A stretch of 64,000 nt of DNA. Source: Alphaproteobacteria bacterium. Its GTDB lineage: Bacteria > Pseudomonadota > Alphaproteobacteria > UBA8366. The position numbers and the translations under genes are program-made. Within the stretch, counting starts at the first letter, position 1. Every line of letters starts with the position of its first letter. The notes under the pieces were generated by a model. The model was not told the DNA's origin. It saw nothing but the letters and a program-made list of their open reading frames with translations, and made no database searches. Location: NCBI GenBank assembly GCA_009377445.1, contig WHUA01000006.1:206627-270626 (forward strand), in the 5' to 3' direction. Positions 24,964-34,461 of the stretch are shown here, piece by piece.

Positions 24964-26343
24964 TCACGATTTCAACCCCAGCAAGGCCAGCAGCCTGGTC
25001 TTGCGGTCGGCGATGGGCGGTTCGTCCTCGCCGCCGTCCGCCTGGCCTTCGGGGAACTCGATGATCTCCGCCTCGGATTCCGGCGTGAGCAGGCTGCGCA
25101 GCGAGATGCCGGCGATATGCTGCTCCGCCTTGCCGAGGCGCTCGACGATCTCCCCGTACCGCCGTCCCCAGCCATGCTTCGGCAACCGGCGCAGGTCGCT
25201 GATGTCGAGGTCCAGCTCCAGGTCGCGCTTGAGGTCGTGCAGCGTGCAGGCCTCGAGATCGCGCGACAATACCCATTCCTGCTTGTCGCCCTGCGCGATG
25301 TAGCGCTTGCTCTGCAGCTTTTCGCGGGCGACGCCGATCGCGTCGGGCGCGACCGGGGCGGCCTGGGCGATGCGCCTGTTGCCGAGCCCGCCGCCCTTCA
25401 GGCTGGCGATGTGGAGCGCATGCAGGATGGCGAGCGCCGCGGCCAGCAGCCGCGCCGCCGGCACCATCGTGCGCCGCAGGCTGCGGATGCCCGCCCGCCA
25501 TTCGGGCATCGCCGCGGTCATCTCGGCGCCGAGCAGGACCAGCAGCCAGGCGAGGTACATCCAGATCAGCAGGATGGGGAAGGCCGCGAGCGCGCCATAC
25601 ACCGTTTCGTAGGTCGGGAAGGTTTTGATATAGAGGCCGAAGCCCTTCTTCAGCAGCTCGAACAGGAGGCCGGCGGCGAGCCCGCCGAGCAGGGCGTCGG
25701 TGCGGCGCACCGGATAGTTCGGCATGACCAGATAGAGTATCGAGAATCCGGCGATCTGCAGCAGCACCGGAAGCAGCGCGGTGAGGCGGCTGAACGAGCC
25801 CGTATATTGTTCGACCCCCGTCGCTTCCGCGATCGCGAACAGGTAGCCCGACAGCGACAGGCTCGCGCCGAACAGGAGCGGCGACAGCGTCAGCACCGCC
25901 CAATAGACCAGCAGGCGGGCGACCAGCGGCCGCGATTCGCGCACCTCCCATATGGCGTTGAACGTGCCGTTGATCGACGACAGCAGCATGACGGACGTCA
26001 GCGCCAGGAAGACGACGCCCACGGCCGTCAACTGCCCGGTCTTCTGCGTGAAGGCGTCGATATGCTCGTAGACCACCGAGCCGATCTCGGGCACGAAATT
26101 GTTGAAGATGAAGGATTGGAGCTGGCCTCTCACTTGCTGGAATGCCGGAAAGGCCGCGAAGACGGCGAAGCTGATCGCCACCAGTGGCACCACCGCCAGC
26201 AGGCTCGTGAAGGTGAGCGATGCGGCCCGCTCGTTGCAGTTGTCGCGGAGAAAGCGTTGAAAGACATAGCCGACGAATGCCAGCCCCGTTCCGATCCCGG
26301 AACGGCGGCGCGTCCCATCCACTGGTTTTGCCGGCTTCGCCAT
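24964..26343 (-). CDS. YihY/BrkB family inner-membrane protein
   Basis: This 459-residue protein has six hydrophobic helices in the first 290 residues, including NERAASLTFTSLLAVVPLVAISFAVFA, SSINGTFNAIWEVRESRPLVARLLVYW, and PTYETVYGALAAFPILLIWMYLAWLLVLLGAEMTA, which are the conserved parts of the family. A soluble C-terminal tail of about 150 residues follows, rich in charged residues (EFPEGQADGGEDEPP), longer than the basic family. The function is not established: the old ribonuclease BN label of this family was wrong. It is divergent from the small membrane protein gene. Confidence 0.88.
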   Translation of the reverse strand: MAKPAKPVDGTRRRSGIGTGLAFVGYVFQRFLRDNCNERAASLTFTSLLAVVPLVAISFAVFAAFPAFQQVRGQLQSFIFNNFVPEIGSVVYEHIDAFTQKTGQLTAVGVVFLALTSVMLLSSINGTFNAIWEVRESRPLVARLLVYWAVLTLSPLLFGASLSLSGYLFAIAEATGVEQYTGSFSRLTALLPVLLQIAGFSILYLVMPNYPVRRTDALLGGLAAGLLFELLKKGFGLYIKTFPTYETVYGALAAFPILLIWMYLAWLLVLLGAEMTAAMPEWRAGIRSLRRTMVPAARLLAAALAILHALHIASLKGGGLGNRRIAQAAPVAPDAIGVAREKLQSKRYIAQGDKQEWVLSRDLEACTLHDLKRDLELDLDISDLRRLPKHGWGRRYGEIVERLGKAEQHIAGISLRSLLTPESEAEIIEFPEGQADGGEDEPPIADRKTRLLALLGLKS

Positions 26344-26428
26344 ACCAAATCCCTTTCAGGACTGTATTATACAGATGGTCCGCCGGCGCGTTTAAAGAAC
26401 AATCGAGAGCCGCAACCGGGAGACGGCC

Positions 26429-26683
26429 ATGCCTGTGCCGCGCGTCAGACATATAGCCGGGTTGTGCGTCCTCGTCCTCCTCGTCGCATATTTCGGCGTC
26501 TGGGCAGGCTACGAGACGGTGAGCCTCCAGTTCGGCCCGGCATGGGGCATGGCGGCGGCGCTGCTCGCAATGGCCGGGCTCGTGGTCATCGCGGGCGTCG
26601 GCGTCGTCGTCATACGGACCATGCGGGCGATGGAGCCCGGTGGCGAAGCGGAGGAAAAAAGGGCCAAGAATCAGTCACGTTGA
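26429..26683 (+). CDS. Small hypothetical membrane protein with two predicted helices
   Basis: I recognise no family. The 84 residues contain two hydrophobic stretches, HIAGLCVLVLLVAYFGVWAG (8-27) and MAAALLAMAGLVVIAGVGVVVI (41-62), and a charged end (EPGGEAEEKRAKNQSR), so both ends may lie in the cytoplasm. GGGAG is found 8 bp before the ATG, which supports translation. It is 78 bp ahead of fabI on the same strand. Confidence 0.6.
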   Translation: MPVPRVRHIAGLCVLVLLVAYFGVWAGYETVSLQFGPAWGMAAALLAMAGLVVIAGVGVVVIRTMRAMEPGGEAEEKRAKNQSR

Positions 26684-26761
26684 GGCGAAGTCGCCTTTGA
26701 CCGCCGCGCCTTCTTGTATAAGATGACGCGCACTTTTGCCGGGACCGGAAGGTGGGAGAAT

Positions 26762-27601
26762 ATGGCTGATTCGCAATCGTTAATGGCCGGAAAACGCGGC
26801 ATCGTCATGGGCGTCGCGAACGACCGATCGATTGCCTGGGGTATCGCCCGCGTGCTCGCGGCGCACGGCGCCGAGCTCGCCTTCTCCTACCAGGCGCCGC
26901 AGCTCGAGCGCCGCGTCAAGCCGCTCGCCGAATCCATCGGGTCGTCCCTCGTCGTTGAATGCGACGCGGGTAGCGATGACAGCCTCGACGGTTTGTTCGC
27001 CGAGATCGGCAAGCATTGGGACAGTCTCGACTTCATCGTTCATGCGATCGCCTTTTCCGACCGCACCGAGCTGACGGGCAAATACGTCAATACGAGCCGC
27101 AAGAACTTCCAGCTCACCCTCGACGTGTCCTGCTACACGCTGACCGCGGTTTGCCAGCGCGCCATGAAATACATGACGAATGGCGGCAGCGTCGTGACGC
27201 TCACCTACTACGGGGCGGAACGGGTGATGCCGCATTACAACGTCATGGGCGTGGCCAAGGCGGCGCTCGAGGCGAGCGTGCGCTACCTCGCCGTCGATCT
27301 CGGCGGCAAGAACATCCGCGTCAACGCCATCTCCGCCGGCCCGATCAAGACGCTCGCGGCGTCCGGCATCGGCGATTTCCGCTACATCCTCAGATGGAAC
27401 GAGCTGAATTCGCCGCTGAAGCGTAACGTGTCGCTCGACGACGTGGGCAAGGCGGGCCTCTACCTCCTGTCCGACCTGAGCAGCGGCGTGACGGGCGAAG
27501 TGCATCACGTCGACTCCGGCTATCACACGGTCGGCATGGTGGCGGTCGACGCGGCGGAGGAAGTCGGCAACCTGATCAACAGCCTCAAGGCGAAAGCCTG
27601 A
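26762..27601 (+). CDS. fabI: Enoyl-[acyl-carrier-protein] reductase FabI
   Basis: With the ATG behind GGGAG, the protein has 279 residues. It reduces trans-2-enoyl-ACP in the last step of each fatty acid elongation round, using NADH. Seen are GKRGIVMGVANDRSIAWGIA (SDR-like site with the FabI-specific insert), FIVHAIAFSDRTELTG, the catalytic tyrosine and lysine in TYYGAERVMPHYNVMGVAKAALE (Tyr-x6-Tyr-x6-Lys pattern), and AGPIKTLAASGIGDF. It is followed by aroC after 18 bp, so the two share an operon. This is the target of triclosan in other bacteria. Confidence 0.95.
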   Translation: MADSQSLMAGKRGIVMGVANDRSIAWGIARVLAAHGAELAFSYQAPQLERRVKPLAESIGSSLVVECDAGSDDSLDGLFAEIGKHWDSLDFIVHAIAFSDRTELTGKYVNTSRKNFQLTLDVSCYTLTAVCQRAMKYMTNGGSVVTLTYYGAERVMPHYNVMGVAKAALEASVRYLAVDLGGKNIRVNAISAGPIKTLAASGIGDFRYILRWNELNSPLKRNVSLDDVGKAGLYLLSDLSSGVTGEVHHVDSGYHTVGMVAVDAAEEVGNLINSLKAKA

Positions 27602-27619
27602 GCCGCGGCGGCGGCAGCC

Positions 27620-28693
27620 ATGTCACACAACAGCTTCGGCCAACTGTTCCGCTTCACCACCTGGGGGGAGAGTCACGGCTCCGCCATCGGCTGCGTCGTC
27701 GACGGCACGCCGCCGGGCCTCGCGCTCGCCGAGCCGGACATCCAGCAATGGCTCGACAAGCGGAAGCCGGGGCAGTCGCGCTTCACGACCCAGCGCAAGG
27801 AGCCCGACCAGGTCAAGATCCTGTCCGGCGTTTTCGATGGCCTGACCACCGGGACGCCGATCAGCATGGTCATCGAGAACATGGACCAGCGCTCGCGCGA
27901 CTACGGCGATATCAAGGACAAGTTCCGGCCCGCCCATGCCGACTACACCTACTTCAAGAAATACGGCATTCGCGATTACCGCGGCGGCGGCCGCGCCTCG
28001 GCGCGCGAGACGGCGTTGCGCGTGGCGGCCGGCGGCGTCGCCCGCAAGGTGCTCGGCGACGCCATCCGCATCCGCGGCGCGCTGATCCAGGTCGGCGCCC
28101 ACCATGTGGAGCGCGAGCGCTGGAACTGGGAGGAGGTCGACAACAATCCCTTCTTCTGTCCCGATCCGGTCATGGCGGGCCTCTGGGCGGACTACCTCGA
28201 CGGCGTGCGCAAGGAAGGATCGTCGGTCGGCGCGATCATCGAGGTGGTCGCGAGCGGCGTGCCCACCGGCTGGGGCGCGCCGGTCTACGGCAAGCTGGAC
28301 GCGGAGCTGGCGACGGCGATGATGAGCATCAACGCGGTCAAGGGCGTCGAGATCGGCGCCGGCATGGGCGTGGCCGCGCTCCGCGGCGAGGAGAATTCCG
28401 ACGAGATGGCGATGAACAACGACGGCACCGTGCGCTTCCTTTCCAACCACGCGGGCGGCATCCTCGGGGGCATCTCCTCCGGCCAGGACGTGATCGTCCG
28501 TTTCGCCGTCAAGCCCACCAGCTCGATCCTGCAGGCGCGCCGCACCGTGACGGTCGACGGCAAGGACACCGAGATCGTCACCAAGGGGCGGCACGATCCC
28601 TGCGTCGGCATCCGCGCCGTGCCGGTCGGCGAGGCGATGATGGCCTGCGTGCTCGCCGACCACATGCTGCGCCACCGCGCGCAGTGCGGCTGA
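27620..28693 (+). CDS. aroC: Chorismate synthase
   Basis: This 357-residue protein turns 5-enolpyruvylshikimate 3-phosphate into chorismate, needing reduced FMN. The three signatures are present: [19 protein letters not shown] at residues 16-34, then [20 protein letters not shown] near 125 and [14 protein letters not shown] with [14 protein letters not shown] near 330. The length is normal for the bacterial form. It is preceded by fabI (18 bp) and its end overlaps the GGCT-like gene by 10 bp, so translation is probably coupled. Confidence 0.95.
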   Translation: MSHNSFGQLFRFTTWGESHGSAIGCVVDGTPPGLALAEPDIQQWLDKRKPGQSRFTTQRKEPDQVKILSGVFDGLTTGTPISMVIENMDQRSRDYGDIKDKFRPAHADYTYFKKYGIRDYRGGGRASARETALRVAAGGVARKVLGDAIRIRGALIQVGAHHVERERWNWEEVDNNPFFCPDPVMAGLWADYLDGVRKEGSSVGAIIEVVASGVPTGWGAPVYGKLDAELATAMMSINAVKGVEIGAGMGVAALRGEENSDEMAMNNDGTVRFLSNHAGGILGGISSGQDVIVRFAVKPTSSILQARRTVTVDGKDTEIVTKGRHDPCVGIRAVPVGEAMMACVLADHMLRHRAQCG

Positions 28694-29088
28694 TCGCGCT
28701 CTACGGCACGCTGCGCGATCCCGGCATGCGCCGCGGGCTCGGCCTCGCGGGCCGGATGCGCCGGCTCGGCCGCTGCCGCCTCGAAGGCATTCTCTACGAT
28801 CTCGGGCCCTATCCCGCGCTGGGCGAAGGGAAGGGCGTCGTCCACGGCGAGCTGTTCGAGGTCACGGACCCTTCGGCATTCGGCGTAATGGACGCGTTCG
28901 AGGAATACGACCCGGCGCGGCCGAAGCTCTCCGCTTATGTCCGCGCGCAGGTGCGGCTCATCGCGCCCGACCTGGAATGCTGGGTCTACCGCTACAACCG
29001 CCCGCTCAGGGGCGTGCCGCGCGTGCTGGGCGGCGACTGGCTCAAGCAGCGCCGGGCGCCGCTGCCGATGAAACAATTGAAACCATAA
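28684..29088 (+). CDS. Gamma-glutamylcyclotransferase-like (AIG2/GGCT) protein
   Basis: A GTG inside the end of aroC starts this 134-residue protein. It opens with [19 protein letters not shown], the family's substrate-binding loop (YGTLR), and later has the acidic catalytic residue in [11 protein letters not shown] and a tail [18 protein letters not shown]. The family acts on gamma-glutamyl amines or dipeptides, or is of unknown role. The gene was found from its frame and start; it would be missed if the long open frame inside aroC was taken as one gene. Its end lies 85 bp before the next gene. Confidence 0.8.
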   Translation: MRLIALYGTLRDPGMRRGLGLAGRMRRLGRCRLEGILYDLGPYPALGEGKGVVHGELFEVTDPSAFGVMDAFEEYDPARPKLSAYVRAQVRLIAPDLECWVYRYNRPLRGVPRVLGGDWLKQRRAPLPMKQLKP

Positions 29089-29173
29089 TCCGCGCTTCCG
29101 GAAATCGCGCAGAAATCCGCCAGACCTACGGTTCTCGGCAGAAACGATCAAACATCTGCCGAGGAGGCCCATG

Positions 29174-30037
29174 ATGCCGTACGCCCAGATCAATGGTTTT
29201 GCCGCGCACTACACGGAAGCCGGGAAAGGCGAGACGGTCGTCCTGCTGCACGCCGGCGGCACCTCCTCGGCCCATTGGCGGAAGATCGCGCCGCAGCTTC
29301 AGGGCCGCTTCCGCGTCGTCGCCCCCGACCTCATCGGCTTCGGCGAAACCGGGTCCTGGAGCGGGGAGCGGGAGCTGACGCATGACGACTAGGCCGCGCT
29401 GGTGCGGGGCGTGATCGAGCAGGGGCAGCAGGAGGGGCCGGCAGGTCCGGTGCACGTCGCCGGCCATTCCTACGGCGGCGCGGTGGCGGTAAGGCTCGCG
29501 CTGAATTATCCGGAGCTGGTGAAGAGCCTGTTCCTCATCGAGCCCGTGCTGACCCCGCTGCTGCGGCAGACAGGCGAGGACAAGCTGTTCGAGATGGAGC
29601 GCAGCCTGGCCAACGCGTTCATCGCCGATTACGAGGCGGGGCGCAGCGCCAGCGCATGGCGGCGCTTCATCGACCATCACAATGGCGACGGCACCTGGGA
29701 ATCGCTGTCCGGCAACGCGCGCTACCGCTTCCTCAGCATGACGCGCGAAACGGCCGACGCCTATCGCTCCAATCTCAACAATCCCACGACCTTGTACGAC
29801 CTGCGGGCGTTGACGATGCCGACGCTGGTGGCTTGCGGGGCCAGGACGACGGAGACCTACCGCCTCATCTGCCGCATCCTGCGCGGCCGCATTCCGGGCT
29901 GCGCGACCCTGGATGTGGAGGGCGCGGCGCATATGTCGCCCTTGTCGCACGCGGAACAGATCGCCGACGCGATCGAGGCGCATGCGGGCGCCTTCGAGCG
30001 CGGCGAACGCCGGCTCGAGCACCGCAGCGTGGCTTGA
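29174..30037 (+). pseudogene. Alpha/beta hydrolase interrupted by a single in-frame amber codon
   Basis: The frame starts at an ATG 6 bp behind GAGGAGG and would encode 287 residues, a full-length alpha/beta hydrolase. It has AGKGETVVLLHAGGTSSAHW (oxyanion part), the nucleophile in VAGHSYGGAVAV, the acid region LVACGARTTE and a histidine in GAAHMSPLSH. Codon 73 (29390-29392) is TAG, and the same frame continues without any other stop or shift. A CAG to TAG change would explain it. No frameshift or deletion is seen, so the loss is recent, or the stop is read through, or it is a sequencing error. Confidence 0.85.
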
Positions 30038-30124
30038 GGACCGGCCGCCATTGCCTTCGGCGGCGCGCCGCGCAATGCTTTTCCTCTAAGGCGTTCGGCA
30101 GGAACGGCTGCAGGAGGAAAAGGG

Positions 30125-30544
30125 ATGGCGAGCGGTAAGGCGAAGGGCAAGTCGCAGAGCGGGGAATTCAAGTTCTCGGCGTCCCATGCCCGGGACGCGG
30201 CATTCGAGAGCGGCGGCCTCCGGTCCTGCTTCGAGTACCGCGACCTCGGTATCGCGGCGGCGACGGGCGGGCGGGCGATGGCGCATGTGATCCGCGCCAG
30301 GAAGGGCGACTCCGCCGGGTTCGGCTGGCACAAGCATGTTCTCGAGTTCCAGATGTATTACATCCTCAAGGGCTGGATCGAGTTCGACTACGAGGGCGTG
30401 GGCGTCGTGCGGGCGGAAGCCGGCTCATGCGTCAACCAGCCGCCCGGCATCCGTCATGCGGAGGTTGCCCATTCCGACGACCTGGAGCTGATCGAGATCA
30501 CGTTGCCGGCGGCGTTCGAGACGGTCGAAGCGGATGCGCCCTAG
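30125..30544 (+). CDS. Cupin-domain protein
   Basis: This 139-residue protein holds one cupin barrel. The first motif has a histidine pair (GFGWHKHVLEFQMYYILKGW: HxH then Glu), and the second PGIRHAEVAHSDDLELIEI gives the further histidine, so the metal site is complete, unlike the cupin at 7.8 kb. The ATG follows GGAGG by 8 bp. The basic N-terminus (ASGKAKGKSQSG) is probably disordered. The substrate is unknown. Its TAG stop is part of the TAGATCAAT hairpin that follows. Confidence 0.8.
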   Translation: MASGKAKGKSQSGEFKFSASHARDAAFESGGLRSCFEYRDLGIAAATGGRAMAHVIRARKGDSAGFGWHKHVLEFQMYYILKGWIEFDYEGVGVVRAEAGSCVNQPPGIRHAEVAHSDDLELIEITLPAAFETVEADAP

Positions 30545-30645
30545 ATCAATCTGCAATCGGGTGGAATCACCTGATTGCAGGTAAATTGATCTATCTTAAA
30601 AGGTTAGAGCAACTTATCTGCGTCCGATCGGACGCAGGTTGCTCT
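30542..30645. repeat. Two bulged hairpin repeats: TAGATCAAT variant and AGAGCAAC copy 2
   Basis: Element one (30542-30593) pairs TAGATCAAT with ATTGATCTA outside and CTGCAATCGGGTG with CACCTGATTGCAG inside (one G-T pair), with GAAT as loop and four unpaired bases GTAA on the right. Element two (30606-30645) pairs AGAGCAAC with GTTGCTCT and CTGCGTCC with GGACGCAG, with GATC as loop and TTAT unpaired on the left. Turned round, element two is copy 1 at 12331 with two changes. Both lie between convergent genes. Confidence 0.85.
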
Positions 30646-30655
30646 AGCCTGCGGA

Positions 30656-32485
30656 TTAGGCGCTGAGGGGTTGCGGCGAGCGCGCCGGCAGGTCGCCCGC
30701 GGGCCGGTTGCCCCGAAGTATGGTCACGATCGCCTCGAGGAACAGGGATGCGCGCACCGGCTTCGTCAGGTGGCCTTGTATTCCCGCCTCGCGGATCCGC
30801 GCGTCGCCGTCTCCCGCCACGATCGAGGTGAGCATCAGGACGGGCACGTCGCAAAGAAGCCCGTCGTCGCGCATCACCGCCGCAACGTCGAGGCCGGACA
30901 TGTTCGGCATGCGATCGTCGAGCACCACCAGGTCGAAGGCGGCGCCTGCGTTGGCCGATTCGCGCAGCGCCCGCAGCCCCTTTTCTGGGCCGTCGACCGC
31001 ATAGGATTCGAAACGCCAGCTTTTCAATTGCTCGACGATCACCGTCCGATTGATTTGGTTGTCGTCGATCACCAGCACGCTCGCCCCCGCTATGTCGTCC
31101 GGCACGCGGTGCCGTTGCGGCGCGGCCGGGTCGAGCGGCAAGTCCAGCGAAAACCAGAAGCGGGACCCCGCGCCGGCTTCGCTCGCGACGCCGATCTTGC
31201 CGTCCATCAAGGCGACCAGCTTGCTGGAGATGGCGAGACCGAGCCCGGTGCCCGGCTCACGTTGCACCGAGGCGTCCTGAACTTCGGAGAACTGATCGAA
31301 GAGCCGCTGGCGCTTGTCGGCGGGAATGCCTACGCCCGTGTCCACGACGTTGAACGTCAGGCCGGCGCGGCCGTTCTCGGCGCTTCCCGACACATCGAGC
31401 AGAACATGGCCCTTCCGGGTGAACTTGATCGCGTTGCCCACAAGGTTGATGACGATCTGGCGGATATGGCCCGCGTCGCCGATGTAATGCGCCGGCAGGT
31501 CGGGCTGTATGCGGACGGCGAGCTCGATGCCTTTTTCCGATGCGCGCGGCGACAGCAGCATCGCGATATCTTCGACGATTGCGGCAAGGTCGAAGGGACG
31601 CGGGCTGACCCGCATCTTTCCGGCATTGATCTTGGACAGGTCGAGCACGTCGTTGATGATGGCGATCAGGGCTTCGCCGGATTTGATGATCGTCGTCACG
31701 AACATGCGCTGCTTTTCGTCGAGCTCCGACCGGGCGAGCAGCTCGGCCATGCCGATTACGCCGTTCATCGGCGTCCTGATCTCATGACTCATCGTGGCGA
31801 GGAACTCGGATTTGGCATGATCCGCGGACACGGCTGCGTGCCGCGCCCGGTTCATGGCCGAAAGCGTCCGGTGCGCGAGGATCAGGCCGACGGTCAGCAG
31901 CACCAGTATGGCCGCCAGCGCCACGTGAAGCTGCAGCTCCATCCGCTTGTTGATCAGGGCGTAGTCGTTCTGCGCGATCACCTGGGCGGCGATGATCATT
32001 GCCTGGATCTGGTTCCGGCCGAGGCGGAGAAACTCCTCGTACGCCAGATACCGTGTCGCGGCCGGCTGTTCGGAGATGAGCGCGTATCCGAGCGCGACAA
32101 ATCGATCGACATAACCCGCGGTGCCGTCGAAACCTTGGAATATGTCCGATACGTTGCTGTCGGCCGCGGCTTCGCCGTCGCGAAATTCACGCCAGCGGTT
32201 GTTGAATGCGGTCAGATCGGTGCGGACGTTGCCGGCAAGCTCGGCCCGGTGCAGTTCGGGCCTGTCGATGTAGTCGATCGCCGACGTAATCGACTGCAGA
32301 AGATAGCTGTTCATCTGGCCCAGCAGAATGACCCGGGAGAAAACCCGGTGCGATTCCTGGGAAGTGTGGTGGACAATAGCTGCCGCGCCTACGGCAACCA
32401 CGACAATGCAGGCGACCGTTACGTAATAAACGGGCGAGAGAATGCGCAGCTTTGTCATAGCGGCACGCAGGATCGGCGCTCCCAC
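30656..32485 (-). CDS. Membrane-bound hybrid sensor histidine kinase with receiver domain
   Basis: The 609 residues show membrane helices at about 21-40 and 187-205 enclosing a periplasmic sensor of about 145 residues, a HisKA domain with the phospho-accepting His234 (ATMSHEIRTPMNG), the ATPase motifs NLVGNAIKF, DTGVGI and GTGLGLAIS, and a C-terminal receiver domain (LVIDDNQINRT, phospho-acceptor Asp523 in VLDDRMPNMSG, later LTKPV). There is no Hpt domain and no partner regulator next door, so the phosphorelay target is elsewhere. The start is a GTG; an ATG nine codons later is an alternate. Signal and output are unknown. Confidence 0.9.
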   Translation of the reverse strand: MGAPILRAAMTKLRILSPVYYVTVACIVVVAVGAAAIVHHTSQESHRVFSRVILLGQMNSYLLQSITSAIDYIDRPELHRAELAGNVRTDLTAFNNRWREFRDGEAAADSNVSDIFQGFDGTAGYVDRFVALGYALISEQPAATRYLAYEEFLRLGRNQIQAMIIAAQVIAQNDYALINKRMELQLHVALAAILVLLTVGLILAHRTLSAMNRARHAAVSADHAKSEFLATMSHEIRTPMNGVIGMAELLARSELDEKQRMFVTTIIKSGEALIAIINDVLDLSKINAGKMRVSPRPFDLAAIVEDIAMLLSPRASEKGIELAVRIQPDLPAHYIGDAGHIRQIVINLVGNAIKFTRKGHVLLDVSGSAENGRAGLTFNVVDTGVGIPADKRQRLFDQFSEVQDASVQREPGTGLGLAISSKLVALMDGKIGVASEAGAGSRFWFSLDLPLDPAAPQRHRVPDDIAGASVLVIDDNQINRTVIVEQLKSWRFESYAVDGPEKGLRALRESANAGAAFDLVVLDDRMPNMSGLDVAAVMRDDGLLCDVPVLMLTSIVAGDGDARIREAGIQGHLTKPVRASLFLEAIVTILRGNRPAGDLPARSPQPLSA

Positions 32486-32627
32486 CGTAAAAATGACGGG
32501 TCGGATATAAATGGATGCCCTTTGTCGGAATACTTATACGGAGAGGCTTAAGATAATATGAATTTCGATTAACTATCCTGGCGGCTTATTGGTTTTTGTA
32601 TCGTACTTCGTCCTTGGTCCGGGCGCG

Positions 32628-33230
32628 CTACTTGCGGTCGAGCGCCGCCTGCATCAGCTCGAAACGGTCGTTGCCGAAATACATGTCGTCCCGGTCGATG
32701 AAGAATGTCGGCGTGCCGAAGCCGCCGCGGGCGATCAGATCGTCCGTCGTGGCGAACAGCTTACGTTTGACGGTGTCGTCGGCGATCTTGGCGAAGAAGT
32801 CGTCGGCATCCATGCCCGCGGCCTCGACGATCTCCCGCAGCACGGCGTCCTGGGAAATATCCTTGTCGTCGCGCCAATAGGCCGTGAAGACGGCATTGGA
32901 GTAGGCGGAGATCGTGCCCGCGTCGATCGCCACGAAGGCGCCCCGCAGCGCCTTGACGCTGTTCACCGGGAAGACGCTCGGCCGCACCATCTTGATGTCG
33001 AGATAGTGCGCCCAGTCGGCCATGTCCTTGCGGTAGTAGTTGTCTTTCGGCGGCACGGGGTTCTCGCGCCGCTGATAGACGGTCGGGTTGACCTTGTTGA
33101 AGACGCCGCCGACGAGGAACGGCTTCCAGACCAGCTCGGCCTTGTTCCTAGCGCAGAAATCCTCGATCCGGTCCGAGGCGAAATAGGTCCAGGGGCTGGA
33201 ATAGTCGTAGAAGAACTCGATAGTCGCCAT
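32628..33230 (-). CDS. 2-hydroxychromene-2-carboxylate isomerase-like (DsbA-fold, kappa-class GST) protein
   Basis: This 200-residue protein has IEFFYDYSSPWTYFASDRIEDF at its start, the serine in the place of the thioredoxin CxxC (SSPW), which marks HCCA isomerases, and the C-terminal GGFGTPTFFIDRDDMYFGNDRFELM, where the cis-proline (TPTF) is found. HCCA isomerases use glutathione to isomerise an aromatic intermediate in naphthalene breakdown; many homologues act on other compounds. It follows the serine hydrolase gene on the same strand after 97 bp, the last gene of the transporter operon region. Confidence 0.88.
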   Translation of the reverse strand: MATIEFFYDYSSPWTYFASDRIEDFCARNKAELVWKPFLVGGVFNKVNPTVYQRRENPVPPKDNYYRKDMADWAHYLDIKMVRPSVFPVNSVKALRGAFVAIDAGTISAYSNAVFTAYWRDDKDISQDAVLREIVEAAGMDADDFFAKIADDTVKRKLFATTDDLIARGGFGTPTFFIDRDDMYFGNDRFELMQAALDRK

Positions 33231-33327
33231 GTGCCTGTCTTTTCCTTTGCGTCGACGCCTGACCTAAGGATGCCTGTCCGGCCGGCCGCGCACAAGCCGG
33301 GCCGGTTTCCTGCTGAATTCGCGGTCG

Positions 33328-34443
33328 TCAGCTCTCGAGCGCGGCGAGAATCCGCCGGTAGACGCCGTCGGCCTTCGTCTTCTGCACCCAGCGCAGGACG
33401 GCGACGAGGTCGTGTTCCGGGTCGATCCAGACCACATTGTGGCCCGCGCCCGCGAGGAAGAAGCTCCACGCCGGTGCGCTGGGCGCCCGTTCCTGCGGGC
33501 CATTGAGCCAGAACATGTAGCCGTAGTTGGCGTTCTGCCCGCAGGGCGCGAGCGCCTTCGCCAGATAGCGTTCGGAGAGGATGCGCTGCCCGTCCCACAG
33601 GCCGCGGCGCAGCAGCAGGAGGCCGATGCGGGCGTGGTCGTAGCTGTCGATGAACAGGCCGCCGCCCCAATGGCCGCCGCCCGAGACCGACTGCATCCGG
33701 CGCCCGTCCATCTCGACCCACGAGTTGCGGTAGCCGTGCCACTGCCAGTTTTCCGAAGCGCCGATCGGCCCCATGACGTATTCGCGCAGCACGTCGGGCA
33801 GCGGGCGCCGCCACACGTGCATGAGGCAGAGGCTGGCCAGGTTCACGCGCACGTCGTTGTATTCCCAATGCGTGCCGGGCTGCCGCATCGCCCGCTTCGT
33901 GCCCTTGAGGTCGCTGTGGCGGTGATGATCCAGCCAGTCGGGCTTGCCCCACAACTCGCCCGACCACTCGCTGGTCTGCTGGAGCAGCATATGCCAGGTG
34001 ATCGGACGGTTCTGCGGCAGGGCGAACAGGCTTTCATCGACCTGCCCGCGGAGTTGCTCGCAGACGGGCGCGTCGAGATCGGGGATCATGCCCCTGTCGA
34101 AGGCGAGGCCGAGGCAGATCGACAGGTAGCTCTTCGTCGCGCTGAACGTCATGTCGGCGCGGTCGGGGGTGCCCCATTCGGCGACGATCCTGCCGCCGCG
34201 CAGGATGACGCCGCTCTGCTCGCCGCGCGGCTGCATCGGCCCGACGATCTCGTTGTAGGGCGGCGGCTCGTTCATCTGGTCGTTGACCGGACGCTCGAGA
34301 TCCCGCGACCAGCGCGTTTCGACCGAGCGCGCGTAATCCACCGCCGCGGCGAGCGTCTTGCCGTCCATGCCGGCGGCTTCCGGGGCGGCCCGCTCCCAAT
34401 CGCTGGCCGGCGGCACATAGGCCTTCGATGGCTGGTCGAGCAT
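33328..34443 (-). CDS. Serine hydrolase of the beta-lactamase (class C/PBP) fold
   Basis: This 371-residue protein has the nucleophile motif SxxK in MTFSATKSYLSI, the tyrosine motif YND in THWEYNDVRVNLASL, and a C-terminal GAGHNVVWIDPEHD in place of the KTG box. This pattern fits esterases, D-aminopeptidases and carboxypeptidases of the family. No signal peptide is seen, so it acts in the cytoplasm. It starts 18 bp behind the dppF-like gene, so it is probably cotranscribed and may hydrolyse what the transporter brings in. Confidence 0.87.
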   Translation of the reverse strand: MLDQPSKAYVPPASDWERAAPEAAGMDGKTLAAAVDYARSVETRWSRDLERPVNDQMNEPPPYNEIVGPMQPRGEQSGVILRGGRIVAEWGTPDRADMTFSATKSYLSICLGLAFDRGMIPDLDAPVCEQLRGQVDESLFALPQNRPITWHMLLQQTSEWSGELWGKPDWLDHHRHSDLKGTKRAMRQPGTHWEYNDVRVNLASLCLMHVWRRPLPDVLREYVMGPIGASENWQWHGYRNSWVEMDGRRMQSVSGGGHWGGGLFIDSYDHARIGLLLLRRGLWDGQRILSERYLAKALAPCGQNANYGYMFWLNGPQERAPSAPAWSFFLAGAGHNVVWIDPEHDLVAVLRWVQKTKADGVYRRILAALES

Positions 34444-34461
34444 GGAATGTCCCCGGGTTGG

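Noticed and set aside
24964..26343. Ribonuclease BN reading of the YihY protein
   Set aside because: It is a six-helix membrane protein with no nuclease motif. That name was a mis-assignment of the family.
30671..32551. Open frame of over 600 codons opposite the histidine kinase
   Set aside because: It has no recognisable motif, while the other strand has complete HisKA, ATPase and receiver motifs.
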